From NCBI GenBank assembly GCA_045588325.1, contig JAZNEA010000104.1, positions 13,718 to 77,717 on the forward strand: a stretch of 64,000 nt of DNA, given 5' to 3'. The notes beneath the pieces are model-generated. The model ran no database searches. It was not told where the DNA came from and saw only the letters and a program-made list of their open reading frames with translations. The position numbers were made by a program, and so were the translations under genes. The stretch is from RGIG7378 sp045588325. Its GTDB lineage: Bacteria > Bacillota > Clostridia > RGIG7378. Every line of letters begins with the position of its first letter. Position 1 is the first letter of the stretch. This document shows positions 50,531-59,386 of this stretch, piece after piece.

Positions 50531-51898
50531 CTAAATGTTTGGCAGCGACTTAAAGCCTCTCTCCAACTCCTCATCTGTTGGAATGTAGTCGCTCATAGTG
50601 CCATCGTTAAAGTTCTCGTATGCCTTCAGGTCAAAGTATCCTGTGCCCGTAAGGCCAAAGAGGATAACCTTTTCCTCTCCTGTCTCCTTGCACTTAAGTG
50701 CCTCGTCAATGGCAACCTTAATAGCGTGGCTGCTCTCTGGCGCTGGCAGGATGCCCTCTACTCTGGCAAACTGAGTAGCTGCCTCGAATACTGCCGTCTG
50801 TTCAACGGATCTGGCCTCCATAAGGCCCTGGTCGTAAAGCTCCGAAACAACACTGTTCATACCATGGTATCTAAGTCCGCCGGAGTGGCTGGAGGATGGG
50901 ATAAATCCACTGCCCAATGTGTACATCTTGGCCATAGGGCAAACTCTACCGGTATCACAGTAATCGTAAGCATATTTGCCACGAGTCAAGCTAGGACAGG
51001 ATGCAGGCTCAACTGCAATAAACTGATACTCCTGCTCTCCTCTCAGCATCTCTCCCATAAACGGAGAAATAAGACCGCCCAAGTTGGATCCGCCGCCTGC
51101 ACAGCCGATAATAATATCCGGCTTAACTCCGTACTTATCCAAAGCAATCTTTGCCTCGAGTCCTATAACACTCTGGTGCAGCAATACCTGATTAAGCACG
51201 CTACCCAGAACATATCTATAACCCTCTGTGTTAGTAGCTGTCTCAACAGCCTCAGAAATGGCACATCCAAGGGAGCCTCCTGTACCGGGATGCTCCTCCA
51301 AAATCCTGCGTCCTACCTCTGTGGTATCAGAAGGTGATGGGGTAACCTCCGCACCATACGTGCGCATAACCTCTCTGCGGAAAGGCTTTTGCTCATAGCT
51401 AACCTTTACCATGTATACGTGACAATCCAGGCCCAGATAGGAACAGGCCATAGATGTGGCTGTACCCCACTGTCCGGCACCTGTCTCCGTAGTAACACCC
51501 TTGAGCCCCTGATTCTTGGCATAATATGCCTGAGCGATGGCAGAGTTTAACTTATGGCTGCCGCTGGTGTTGTTGCCCTCAAACTTGTAATAAATCTTGG
51601 CAGGTGTCTGGAGCTTCTCCTCCAAACAATATGCCCTGACCAATGGGGAGGGTCTGTACATCTTATAGAAATTGCGGATGTCCTCCGGAATTGGGAAATA
51701 TGCTGTAGTATCGTCCAGCTCCTGCTTAATAAGCTCATCACAGAAAACATGCTGCAAATCCTCAAATGTAGCAGGCTTGCCTGTGGCAGGATTGATCAGT
51801 GGAGCAGGCTTAATCTTCATATCGGCGCGCACATTGTACCAGCTCTGCGGCATCTCCGATTCGCTTAGATATATTTTGTAAGGAATGTTGTCAGCCAT
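50531..51898 (-). CDS. trpB: TrpB2-type tryptophan synthase beta chain
   Basis: A PLP enzyme condensing indole and serine. At 455 residues, with a long N-terminus (MADNIPYKIYLSESEMPQSW), it is of the TrpB2 class rather than the 400-residue TrpB1 that pairs tightly with TrpA. It has GNNTSGSHKLNSAIAQAYY with the PLP Lys, TETGAGQWGTATSMAC, the phosphate loop GCAGGGSNLGG and a C-terminal GLTGTGYFDL. It stands alone, without trpA or other trp genes, which is usual for TrpB2; an indole-salvage role is the common proposal. There is no Trp-codon leader or T-box in the 160 bp upstream; a promoter is at 51929-51957. Confidence 0.94.
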   Translation of the reverse strand: MADNIPYKIYLSESEMPQSWYNVRADMKIKPAPLINPATGKPATFEDLQHVFCDELIKQELDDTTAYFPIPEDIRNFYKMYRPSPLVRAYCLEEKLQTPAKIYYKFEGNNTSGSHKLNSAIAQAYYAKNQGLKGVTTETGAGQWGTATSMACSYLGLDCHVYMVKVSYEQKPFRREVMRTYGAEVTPSPSDTTEVGRRILEEHPGTGGSLGCAISEAVETATNTEGYRYVLGSVLNQVLLHQSVIGLEAKIALDKYGVKPDIIIGCAGGGSNLGGLISPFMGEMLRGEQEYQFIAVEPASCPSLTRGKYAYDYCDTGRVCPMAKMYTLGSGFIPSSSHSGGLRYHGMNSVVSELYDQGLMEARSVEQTAVFEAATQFARVEGILPAPESSHAIKVAIDEALKCKETGEEKVILFGLTGTGYFDLKAYENFNDGTMSDYIPTDEELERGFKSLPNI

Positions 51899-51928
51899 AT
51901 CTCATGTACAGCCTTTCTTTAGAATTGA

Positions 51929-51957
51929 ATATTAGAGAATATTACCACTGTCGCCAA
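51929..51957 (-). promoter_or_regulatory. Sigma-A promoter of trpB2
   Basis: Minus-strand TTGGCG (51952-51957) and TAATAT (51929-51934), 17 bp apart. It gives a leader of about 25 nt before the ATG. Confidence 0.6.
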
Positions 51958-52070
51958 CTATTTACAATGCCATACACTCAATCTCCCCTTTACCAAAAAA
52001 ATAATTTCTCTTTTATTGACTTTTATTAGATGGTGCATCAAAATTCCATTGTACGAACATGGAGGACTGC

Positions 52071-53060
52071 ATGAAGAATATACTTTTAATTGCCACCGGA
52101 GGCACCATCGCCTCCCGACAGACCGAGACCGGGCTGACCCCTGCCATTACTCCCGAGGAGCTGATTAATTCCGTTCCCGAGTTGTCAAACATCGCCCAGA
52201 TTTCCACAGTACAGTTATTCAATCTGGACAGCACCAACATGGGCTACAGCCAGTGGATACAGCTAGCATGCTACATCCGGGACAATTATGCCAACTACGA
52301 TGGATTCGTCATTGCCCATGGCACAGATACCATGGCCTACGGCGCATCGGCCCTGTCTTATCTTATACAGTGCAGCCCCAAGCCAGTCGTTCTCACAGGA
52401 GCCCAGCGATCTATCTATGAGAGAGATACCGATGCAAGGGAGAATCTGTTGGATGCGTTCCTCTATGCCAGTGACGATGGAGCATCTGGCGTCACTGTCG
52501 TCTTTGACGGCAAGGTCATCCTGGGCACCCGTGCTCGCAAAATGCGCACCCGCTCCTACAATGCATTCTCCAGCGTAGACTATCCCGAGGTGGCCGTAAT
52601 TCGCGGAGGCAAGCTATACTATTACATCTCCCACAAAGAGACAGGCCCAGTGCGTTTCTATGACAAGATGGACACCAATGTATTTGTGCTCAAGCTGATT
52701 CCTGGCATGGATCCGGGCATATTTGACTACATTGCAGATCATTACAAGGCCCTCATCATCGAGAGCTTTGGTGTAGGAGGCCTACCTTATTACCAGACTG
52801 CAGATTTTGCAGATAAGATTGAGTTGCTGTGCAGCCGCGGGATCAAGGTCATTATGACTACTCAGGTTCCCCACGAGGGCAGCGACATGGAGATATACAA
52901 GGTTGGTTTCCGTATTAAGAAGAAATATGAGATTCTGGAGGCCTACAATATGACTACCGAGACCGTAGTCTGCAAGACCATGTGGGCATTGGCACAGGCC
53001 AGCGACGATCAGGAGTTCAGATTGTTATTCCAGAGTTCTATTGCCAATGATTTGTACTAA
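52071..53060 (+). CDS. ansA: L-asparaginase (type I, AnsA-like)
   Basis: It hydrolyses asparagine to aspartate and ammonia. Catalytic threonines lie in LLIATGGTIASRQTETGL (residues 4-21) and in FVIAHGTDTMAYGASAL (near residue 85, with the TDT-Lys network). It has 329 residues and no signal peptide, so it is a cytoplasmic type I enzyme. I start at MKNILLIATGG (52071) because GGAGG lies 5 bp before it. It is divergent from trpB2. Confidence 0.93.
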   Translation: MKNILLIATGGTIASRQTETGLTPAITPEELINSVPELSNIAQISTVQLFNLDSTNMGYSQWIQLACYIRDNYANYDGFVIAHGTDTMAYGASALSYLIQCSPKPVVLTGAQRSIYERDTDARENLLDAFLYASDDGASGVTVVFDGKVILGTRARKMRTRSYNAFSSVDYPEVAVIRGGKLYYYISHKETGPVRFYDKMDTNVFVLKLIPGMDPGIFDYIADHYKALIIESFGVGGLPYYQTADFADKIELLCSRGIKVIMTTQVPHEGSDMEIYKVGFRIKKKYEILEAYNMTTETVVCKTMWALAQASDDQEFRLLFQSSIANDLY

Positions 53061-53089
53061 AATAAGGGCTCAGCATTACGCTGGGCCCT
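53061..53089 (-). terminator. Terminator shared by ansA and the lipoprotein pair
   Basis: A 9-bp stem with one G-U pair (GGGCTCAGC/GCTGGGCCC) lies between two convergent genes. On the minus strand it is followed by TTATTTT; on the plus strand the U tract is poor. Confidence 0.6.
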
Positions 53090-53109
53090 CTGTCATAACT
53101 GCCTGTCAG

Positions 53110-54606
53110 TTATCTCTCAATATTTAAGCTACTCTCTAATGTTGTAACAAACTGGTAGCCCTCTATCTCAACAGTCATGGTGGCATGCTGCTCAATTGCG
53201 GTAACATTGCCATCCTTGTCCATCTTCACCACATAACTTATAGAACTATCCGTGGAATACCACTCGCCGTCCAGGAGGCTGGATAAAGACTCGCTCATAT
53301 ATTCCTCAGCCACATTACTTGCGCCCTGGAATTTGTATGTAACTCCGCTGTCTGTATCCTCTTTTGTAAACGTGGTAACATCTGCGTAAGAAGGTGCGCA
53401 TTCATTAAGAAATGACAAGAAATATGACACAACTACGTCCTCGCTCTCCTGGGTGCTCTCCTCCTGACCTCCGCTCACAGTCGTAAATGTTCTGCCGTCA
53501 TACTTGACCTGGGCATCGCTAAAGAAGTTCTGTCCCTGGTAGGATACTCCCACCTGATAATTAGAATCCAGATTTAACAATCCGGCCTCACGCTTAAATG
53601 TTACTGTCTCCGTGTTGCTGATACTATAGTCAGTCGGCGCTGCTATGCCTACAACGGCCTGCATTGTGTATTTGCCACCATCTCCGTACATATACTCCCT
53701 CAGATTATCGGAGACATCCTCGAATATATCCACATCCGGAACCTCGATGTACTGAGCCAGATCGACCACCGGTGCCTCTGTAACTGCATCTATGTCCGCG
53801 TAAGTGGATCGCACATTGACATTAAACCGGATGTTATACCCCAAAAACGGCATGGCAGCTATATTGATATACTCGCTAATTGGCCTGCCATCGGCCTCCA
53901 CCGTAAGTATGTACTGGACGTCTATATAATCTATGGCAAATCCATATAATCCTAATATCCCCGAAAAATAGTCTTCGAATATCTGGTTGCTAACCTCATC
54001 GGTATACCCGCTGAAGGCTACCGTCCAGGTGCCATCGCTATTTATGACGGAACTGACATTCTCACAGTTTTCTGCCGTTGGATTTATGGCAGCAGTAGCA
54101 TTCTCATTCTCTTTTTGGGCAATGTAATCCTGTGCAGAAATCTTAGAGTACATGGCAACTCCACCTTGGCCCCTGCGGAACTGTACTCCATTTACAAAGC
54201 CACTCTCCTCCACGAATTTCTCGCCATTTAGGGCAGAATCAGCCACAAAATAACATGTGTAATTATCCCCTTTGTAGTCAAAGACCGTATATGTACCCTT
54301 GCTTGTAATGCTCTGGTTGCCATCTCCCAGTGTCCAGTTAACGGACATCTCGGCATCGGCGTTATAAGACTTGTACTCATAATCCAAATACCTCTGATAC
54401 AAGAGCCAGGTCCTCTCCGTACCATCCATGCTCATCAGGGGAACTGGCGTTGCGGAGGACTCAGGTGTAGCTGTGGGCTCTGCTGTAGGCGTAGCACTGG
54501 GCGTGCCTGTATCTGTGGTAACGTCTGTGCCATCACAGGCCGTCAGCACCAACAAACAGGCCAACAAAGCAACTAACAGGGCTATCAAAACTTTGTTTCT
54601 GTTCAT
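53110..54606 (-). CDS. Lipoprotein, paralogue of the next gene upstream
   Basis: A 498-residue lipoprotein with signal MNRNKVLIALLVALLACLLV and lipobox LTAC (Cys24), then a Thr/Pro/Ala linker (TPSATPTAEPTATPESSATP). The mature part repeats the plan of the neighbour at 54640: a MSMDGTERTWLL start, GFVNGVQFRRGQGG, a central acidic VPDVDIFEDVSDNLREYMYG, and beta-rich halves before and after it. LolA/LppX-like or DUF6612-like folds are possible; I cannot confirm. The two arose by duplication and lie 33 bp apart in one operon behind mtnN. Confidence 0.78.
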   Translation of the reverse strand: MNRNKVLIALLVALLACLLVLTACDGTDVTTDTGTPSATPTAEPTATPESSATPVPLMSMDGTERTWLLYQRYLDYEYKSYNADAEMSVNWTLGDGNQSITSKGTYTVFDYKGDNYTCYFVADSALNGEKFVEESGFVNGVQFRRGQGGVAMYSKISAQDYIAQKENENATAAINPTAENCENVSSVINSDGTWTVAFSGYTDEVSNQIFEDYFSGILGLYGFAIDYIDVQYILTVEADGRPISEYINIAAMPFLGYNIRFNVNVRSTYADIDAVTEAPVVDLAQYIEVPDVDIFEDVSDNLREYMYGDGGKYTMQAVVGIAAPTDYSISNTETVTFKREAGLLNLDSNYQVGVSYQGQNFFSDAQVKYDGRTFTTVSGGQEESTQESEDVVVSYFLSFLNECAPSYADVTTFTKEDTDSGVTYKFQGASNVAEEYMSESLSSLLDGEWYSTDSSISYVVKMDKDGNVTAIEQHATMTVEIEGYQFVTTLESSLNIER

Positions 54607-54639
54607 ATTGTCCTCCTTAAAAACTATTCTCCTGGCAAA

Positions 54640-56145
54640 TTACTTAGTAAAATCGATACTGTCGGTAATCTTCACGGTGGCCTCATATGTCCCAAAGACT
54701 ACCGTTGCCACAGATTTCTCCACTATGGACGTGACGTTTTCCTCTGCATCAAATGTGACAGTCACAGTACCTGAGTAGTCCTTAATAGTCCATGTAACTC
54801 CTGAGAGGTTATACATGACTCCCAAAATCTCCTGGCTGGTTTCCTCAGCAAGCACTATCTCAACCTTTTTGCCACTGGCCAACTGAGTCACTGTGTAGCT
54901 ATAGATCTCGCTCTCGCTGACAGAAACAAAGGTAAGCTCATAAACCATAGTCTCCTTGGCCTGCTCCTCTGTCATAAACATCTCGACGGACTCCTCGTGG
55001 TCAGAGCCATAAGTGTACTTAGACCCATCGAATGTATATCGTCCCTTGTCCTCAAACACTGTGCCGTCGTCAAATCCTTCATAATAATCAAAGGTGACAT
55101 CGAAGAAATACACGTCGCCCTTATATCCGTATGTGCCCTTGTATGTCTCCCTAAAGTCGTATGCCACAGCGCCACTAACCTTCCACAGGCCCTCGTAAGT
55201 ATACCTTCCGTCCTGGATTTCTACTTTGTCATAGACTGAATCCTGGATCTTGCTTACAATGTCAATATCCTCGACCAGAACAAAGTCGCTGATATCTGGC
55301 TGTTCGATGGCCTCCAGCTGGTTATAATCTGAAAACTGTGTGCAAACATCAAAGGACATGCTAAAGCCATATTCCTGATAACTGGTAATGCCAATATACA
55401 TGTTCATAACATTGACGTTGTAGTCCTTGTCAATTACAACCTGAACCTCAATAGAGACATTGGATATAGCAGAGCCATATGTTTTCGCAATGTCGGGGAA
55501 CAGCTCCTCAAAGACTCTGCGGCTGACATCCACTGTGTAGTCCTTAAATGTGAGCTCCCAGGAGCCATCGTCCTGCAGACTGGATTTGATAGTTGTGCAA
55601 GTGGTTAAATCAGGATTAAATACGTCGTCGGCAACGCTGTCATCATCAGTCACGCTTTCGTCGTACTCGCTAGCTGTCATCGATGCACGCCACTTTCTGC
55701 TGTCAGAATAATCGTAGGCATATCCATTGAAATATCCGCTGCCTGCAACGGTGGAATTGTTCTCGGCATCGATGGTCTCTATCACCATGCTGGAGCTAAA
55801 ATCCTCGTCGCCAATGTTGCACTGCTGCATCTTTGCAATGGCCTTTGAGGAAGTAACTGTGCCCGAAGAAATTATGGAAAAATCCATCTCATAAAGACAG
55901 GTAAAAGAAGTCACCGTATCCATTGCCTCGTTGGCCTTGTTGAACAGGAGTACAGCCCTCTCTGACTCGTCCATGCTAAGCAGTGGGTCAGGAGTAGGTG
56001 TGGGCACAGGGGTTGGTGTGGCTGTGGGCGTAGCTGTAGGTGCGCCAGCATCTGTGGTGACGTCAGGGCCTCCACAAGCTGTCAGCATCAACATGCAGGC
56101 AATAAGTGTGACCAGTAATGTAAATACAATCTTATTTCTACTCAT
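54640..56145 (-). CDS. Lipoprotein, paralogue of the next gene downstream
   Basis: A 501-residue lipoprotein with signal MSRNKIVFTLLVTLIACMLM and lipobox LTAC, then TATPTATPTPVPTPTPDP. It shares with its neighbour the stretch PDVTTDAGAP after the Cys, LLSMDESERAVLLF, SGYFNGYAYDYSDSRKW and EDIDIVSKIQDSVYDKVE. Each half appears to contain one beta-rich domain. AGGAGG precedes the start, and it begins 9 bp after mtnN. Function unknown; surface location is likely. Confidence 0.78.
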   Translation of the reverse strand: MSRNKIVFTLLVTLIACMLMLTACGGPDVTTDAGAPTATPTATPTPVPTPTPDPLLSMDESERAVLLFNKANEAMDTVTSFTCLYEMDFSIISSGTVTSSKAIAKMQQCNIGDEDFSSSMVIETIDAENNSTVAGSGYFNGYAYDYSDSRKWRASMTASEYDESVTDDDSVADDVFNPDLTTCTTIKSSLQDDGSWELTFKDYTVDVSRRVFEELFPDIAKTYGSAISNVSIEVQVVIDKDYNVNVMNMYIGITSYQEYGFSMSFDVCTQFSDYNQLEAIEQPDISDFVLVEDIDIVSKIQDSVYDKVEIQDGRYTYEGLWKVSGAVAYDFRETYKGTYGYKGDVYFFDVTFDYYEGFDDGTVFEDKGRYTFDGSKYTYGSDHEESVEMFMTEEQAKETMVYELTFVSVSESEIYSYTVTQLASGKKVEIVLAEETSQEILGVMYNLSGVTWTIKDYSGTVTVTFDAEENVTSIVEKSVATVVFGTYEATVKITDSIDFTK

Positions 56146-56154
56146 GTTGTCCTC

Positions 56155-56838
56155 CTATTTCTCTAACATCTGTTGCAACACGGCAAAGGAATTGCGTGCT
56201 GCAATCTTGACAAACTCGGGGTACTCCATAGTTGCACTGTCAGATGATGAATCTGATATAGATCTGACTATAACAAAGGGCACCTGGTTTACATAACACA
56301 CGTGTCCAACGGCGGCTCCCTCCATCTCGCATGCGATTGCGTCAAATGTGGATCTGATCCTATGCCTCTGATCGTTGGTAGCTACGAATGTGTCACCTGA
56401 GGCTATAATACCCTTGACGCAATTTAGCCCCATGGTGGCAGCGGCCTCTGCCAGCCTGTCCACATATGTCTGATCTGCTGGGAGCACTACCTTGTTGATG
56501 CCAGAAATCAGGCCCACCGGATCTCCCAAGGGGCTGGTGTCCATATCATGCTGAACCACGCCTGTAGCTACTGCGATGTCGGTAATCCCGAGCTCGGGGG
56601 ACAATCCCCCTGCAGCGCCTGTATTGATAATGACCTCTGGGTGAAAATGCAGAATCATAGCCTCTGCGCAGATGGCAGCAAACACCTTGCCGATACCGCA
56701 TTTGGCCACTACAACCTGGTGCCTGCCCAGTGTGCCGCTATAAAAATCTATGCCGGAAACAGTGGTAACCTGGGAATCCTTAAGAACCTCCTTAAAGTAA
56801 TTAACCTCTACGTCCATAGCTCCAATAATGCCTATCAT
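56155..56838 (-). CDS. mtnN: MtnN, 5'-methylthioadenosine/S-adenosylhomocysteine nucleosidase
   Basis: It cleaves adenine from MTA and SAH, recycling products of SAM-dependent reactions. The start MIGIIGAMDVEVNYFKEVL is typical. VVVAKCGIGKVFAAICAEAM, NTGAAGGLSPELGITD, SGDTFVATNDQRHRIRSTFD, CEMEGAAVGHVCYVNQVPF and VRSISDSSSD complete the family pattern, with the catalytic Asp in SDSS and the substrate-binding MEG. It has 227 residues. GAGGG lies before the ATG. It leads an operon with the two lipoproteins. It may feed the methionine and homocysteine pool served by metY-metA elsewhere in the window. Confidence 0.96.
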   Translation of the reverse strand: MIGIIGAMDVEVNYFKEVLKDSQVTTVSGIDFYSGTLGRHQVVVAKCGIGKVFAAICAEAMILHFHPEVIINTGAAGGLSPELGITDIAVATGVVQHDMDTSPLGDPVGLISGINKVVLPADQTYVDRLAEAAATMGLNCVKGIIASGDTFVATNDQRHRIRSTFDAIACEMEGAAVGHVCYVNQVPFVIVRSISDSSSDSATMEYPEFVKIAARNSFAVLQQMLEK

Positions 56839-56936
56839 ACGTCCCTCTGATGTTTTTCTTTTATTATAACATGTGACGAAACTCTATGAAACTATCATAT
56901 TGGCGCAAAGTGTCATAATCTGTTATTATTTCTTGC

Positions 56937-57620
56937 ATGCAAAATGTATACAACAGTTTCCGCAGAAATAACCGCAGACTACAGGTAGTGATCATGGTAG
57001 CTAACCTTTTGCTTTTTGTGCAACTATTCGGCAGTCTGTGGCTCACGGGGATATCATCTCTTTCACTTCTGTGTATACTCCTGTGGCTGCCTGTTGTGGC
57101 GTACCACATCTATTTTATCGTCAGTTCCACTGCAGAACTACGCAAGACTCTGGAGTCCAGGACTCCGGATTACCGCAACCGGTTTGACAGAGACTTTGCC
57201 AAGCTATGCCCCATGGATGGCGGTGGAATCACTGAGGACTTCGTGGTGTCAACATGCTGGGGCAACCGCATTTCCCTCGGCCTCATTTCAAACATAACCA
57301 GAGCCTATTCAGGCTTTGCTGCGCAATCTATGGAACCTGTACAGCAGTCCTCTGGCGGGCATGTTATCTCCCCCAACATATTCGTCTTTTTTAACGACAA
57401 CTCTTATATCAAGATTAAGTGCTCCTGGAGCCAGCGCTCCTCTGCTGACAAGCTCATCGACATGTTGCTGGAACGCAATCCTCGCATTTCTACCACTGCC
57501 CTACCTGAGGACAGGCGCTGGATCATGAGCTACAGCCCACTTAAGAAGATCATGTGGATTGTGGGGCTCATTGCATACATAATCCTCTGTACCGTGCTCG
57601 TGGTATTTATTCCCCTTTAG
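56937..57620 (+). CDS. Membrane protein, unknown function; possibly leaderless
   Basis: A 227-residue protein with two N-terminal membrane segments (VVIMVANLLLFVQLFGSLWL and SLLCILLWLPVVAYHIYFIV), a soluble middle with a PH-like beta pattern (VISPNIFVFFNDNSYIKIKC), and a C-terminal segment (IMWIVGLIAYIILCTVLVVF). This resembles YcxB-like proteins in layout, but I am not sure. No ribosome site precedes the ATG. TTGGCG and TTATTA, 17 bp apart, end 8 bp before it, so the mRNA could start at the ATG. Confidence 0.7.
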   Translation: MQNVYNSFRRNNRRLQVVIMVANLLLFVQLFGSLWLTGISSLSLLCILLWLPVVAYHIYFIVSSTAELRKTLESRTPDYRNRFDRDFAKLCPMDGGGITEDFVVSTCWGNRISLGLISNITRAYSGFAAQSMEPVQQSSGGHVISPNIFVFFNDNSYIKIKCSWSQRSSADKLIDMLLERNPRISTTALPEDRRWIMSYSPLKKIMWIVGLIAYIILCTVLVVFIPL

Positions 57621-57776
57621 ATTTCCTCAATTATATATTTCCGCATCACAACACATTCTGGTCAATTTTCGTGTGCGATTACCATCTGTAAGCGCATTGT
57701 CTTAATTTACTGCCGTGATAGAATTTTAAGTACATGAGGCCCATAAGTCATCGGGCCAGTCATGACAGAGGTTAAG

Positions 57777-58754
57777 ATGTTAGATACTATTATTTATTGT
57801 ATACAAGCTGTTGCCCCCATGGCCCTCCTGATTTTCCTCGGGTGGTTGCTGGGCAGATGGCATATCCTTAAGGATGCTTTCAGAGTGCAGGCCACCTCCC
57901 TGCTCTTTAATATCACGTTACCTGTTTCTATGTTCACTAAGGTAGCCGCCGCAGATTTCAGAGCAGATTTTGATGGCACAGTGGTTATTGCCGGACTGGC
58001 AGGCACCTTTGCCATCCTATTATTGGGTTGGATCATTGTCCCACGATTTGAGAAGGATGTTCGCCAATCATCAGTTCTCATACAGGGTATGTACCGCTCC
58101 AACTTTGCTGTTTTGGGCATACCACTCGCCACAGCCCTTTTGGGCGAGGCTGGAGATGTTTACGCCATATCCCTTTTGGCCATACTGGCTCCTCTCTACA
58201 GCATCATCGCAGTTTTTGTTCTGACTCCGGCACAGGTCGCTGTTACTGGTGAGAGGTCCGCTATCTCCCCTAAGCTTATTATCAAGAAGATTGTCACCAA
58301 TCCATTGGTCATATCTGTCGTGGTTGGTTTGCCTTTCTCCCTGCTGAGTATCAACCCCTACAACTACAGCAGCCTGACATTCCTGACCAGTACCATGGAT
58401 TTCCTTTCATCCATGACACTGCCCCTTGGCATGATTTGCATCGGCGTCTCCATGGCCACCTGCAGGGCTAATCAGGACTCTGCACCAGGCCATACCCGAC
58501 GCAACACCATTATCGGCGTAATAGGCAAATTGGTTCTGTCTCCCGCCCTGACTCTTGGCATCGCATATCTGCTGGGATGCAGGGGCATTGCGCTGGGCGT
58601 TCTGCTGGTGCTGGTTGGCGGGCCCTGTTCCGTTACCAGTTACGTAATGGCATCCTCCATGGGTGGCAACACTAAGCTATCTGCCAACCTGGTTGTATAT
58701 ACCACCATTCTTTCCGTCATAACCATCGTGTTTGGTAGCGCTCTGTTCCTGTAG
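57777..58754 (+). CDS. AEC-family (auxin efflux carrier-type) permease
   Basis: A 325-residue membrane protein with about ten helices in the two-halves layout of the AEC family: AVAPMALLIFLGWLLGRW at the start, SLLFNITLPVSMFTKVA, GMYRSNFAVLGIPLATALLG, then SMTLPLGMICIGVSM and a C-terminal VLVLVGGPCSVTSYVMA. Such carriers export or import carboxylates such as malate in bacteria; the substrate is open. I start at MLDTIIYCIQA (57777) because AGAGG lies 5 bp before it. It appears monocistronic. Confidence 0.9.
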   Translation: MLDTIIYCIQAVAPMALLIFLGWLLGRWHILKDAFRVQATSLLFNITLPVSMFTKVAAADFRADFDGTVVIAGLAGTFAILLLGWIIVPRFEKDVRQSSVLIQGMYRSNFAVLGIPLATALLGEAGDVYAISLLAILAPLYSIIAVFVLTPAQVAVTGERSAISPKLIIKKIVTNPLVISVVVGLPFSLLSINPYNYSSLTFLTSTMDFLSSMTLPLGMICIGVSMATCRANQDSAPGHTRRNTIIGVIGKLVLSPALTLGIAYLLGCRGIALGVLLVLVGGPCSVTSYVMASSMGGNTKLSANLVVYTTILSVITIVFGSALFL

Positions 58755-58785
58755 GCGGATCCTGTAAGTTTAATTTGACATAGAC

Positions 58786-58811
58786 AAAGGCCACCATGAT
58801 TATGGTGGCCT
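58786..58811. terminator. Shared hairpin between convergent genes
   Basis: AGGCCACCAT and ATGGTGGCCT pair around GATT, a perfect 10-bp stem between the AEC permease and the small lipoprotein gene. Minus-strand reading is followed by TTTGTCT; the plus side has no U run. Efficiency is uncertain. Confidence 0.6.
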
Positions 58812-58838
58812 GATTGCTATACAAATAAAACTGTAAAA

Positions 58839-59345
58839 CTACTGTGCGTCCTCTGTGGTGCCGATCTTCCAGATAAATGTTACCTGTCCATTGGAGCCGT
58901 TAACCGTGTAGGACCATGTGAGAACTGCTGTGTCCATGGACTTGAGAAAGTCCGCATTGGAGTTGGATACAAAATCCTGCTTGCGGAGCTGATCCTGGTA
59001 ATTGGCAATGCTGTACTCAGTAAGTCCTAAATACACTCTGGTCATGACCGTATTGGCCTCATTGACATCCGTCGAAAGTAGCTCGCCCTCTCCAGAATAC
59101 TTGGGGAATAACAAGAACTCTGCAGGCCAGTTGTCCTGTCCCATAGGGTCAATAATCAGCTCGCCTGTGGTATCCTCCGGCGGTGCGGTAGGCTGGTCTG
59201 AGGGCACGTCTGTGGGCTGAGCCGTAGGTGTAGGTGTGGCATCTGTAGTAGCATCCACTGTCTTGTCTCCTCCACATGCTGTCATCAGCAACAGAGAGAG
59301 CATCAGCGCCAAAGATATGGTAAGTGTTGTAAGAACTCTCTTCAT
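58839..59345 (-). CDS. Small lipoprotein, unknown function
   Basis: A 168-residue lipoprotein with signal MKRVLTTLTISLALMLSLLL and lipobox MTAC (Cys24), then a Thr/Pro/Asp linker (ATPTPTAQPTDVPSDQPTAP). The mature domain of about 100 residues includes NWPAEFLLFPKYSGEGELLS and NYQDQLRKQDFVSNSNADFL, suggesting a small alpha/beta domain. I do not recognise it. The linker matches those of the 53-56 kb lipoproteins and the HtrA-like protease, a house style for exported proteins here. Confidence 0.75.
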   Translation of the reverse strand: MKRVLTTLTISLALMLSLLLMTACGGDKTVDATTDATPTPTAQPTDVPSDQPTAPPEDTTGELIIDPMGQDNWPAEFLLFPKYSGEGELLSTDVNEANTVMTRVYLGLTEYSIANYQDQLRKQDFVSNSNADFLKSMDTAVLTWSYTVNGSNGQVTFIWKIGTTEDAQ

Positions 59346-59386
59346 CTTCCAAAAACCTCGTAAAATCTGGAATTCATTGTACCATT

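Noticed and set aside
50291..51337. 348-residue plus-strand frame across trpB2
   Set aside because: Antisense to a clearly conserved gene; the composition (Leu/Cys/Asn-rich) is a shadow of trpB2 and the repeat element.
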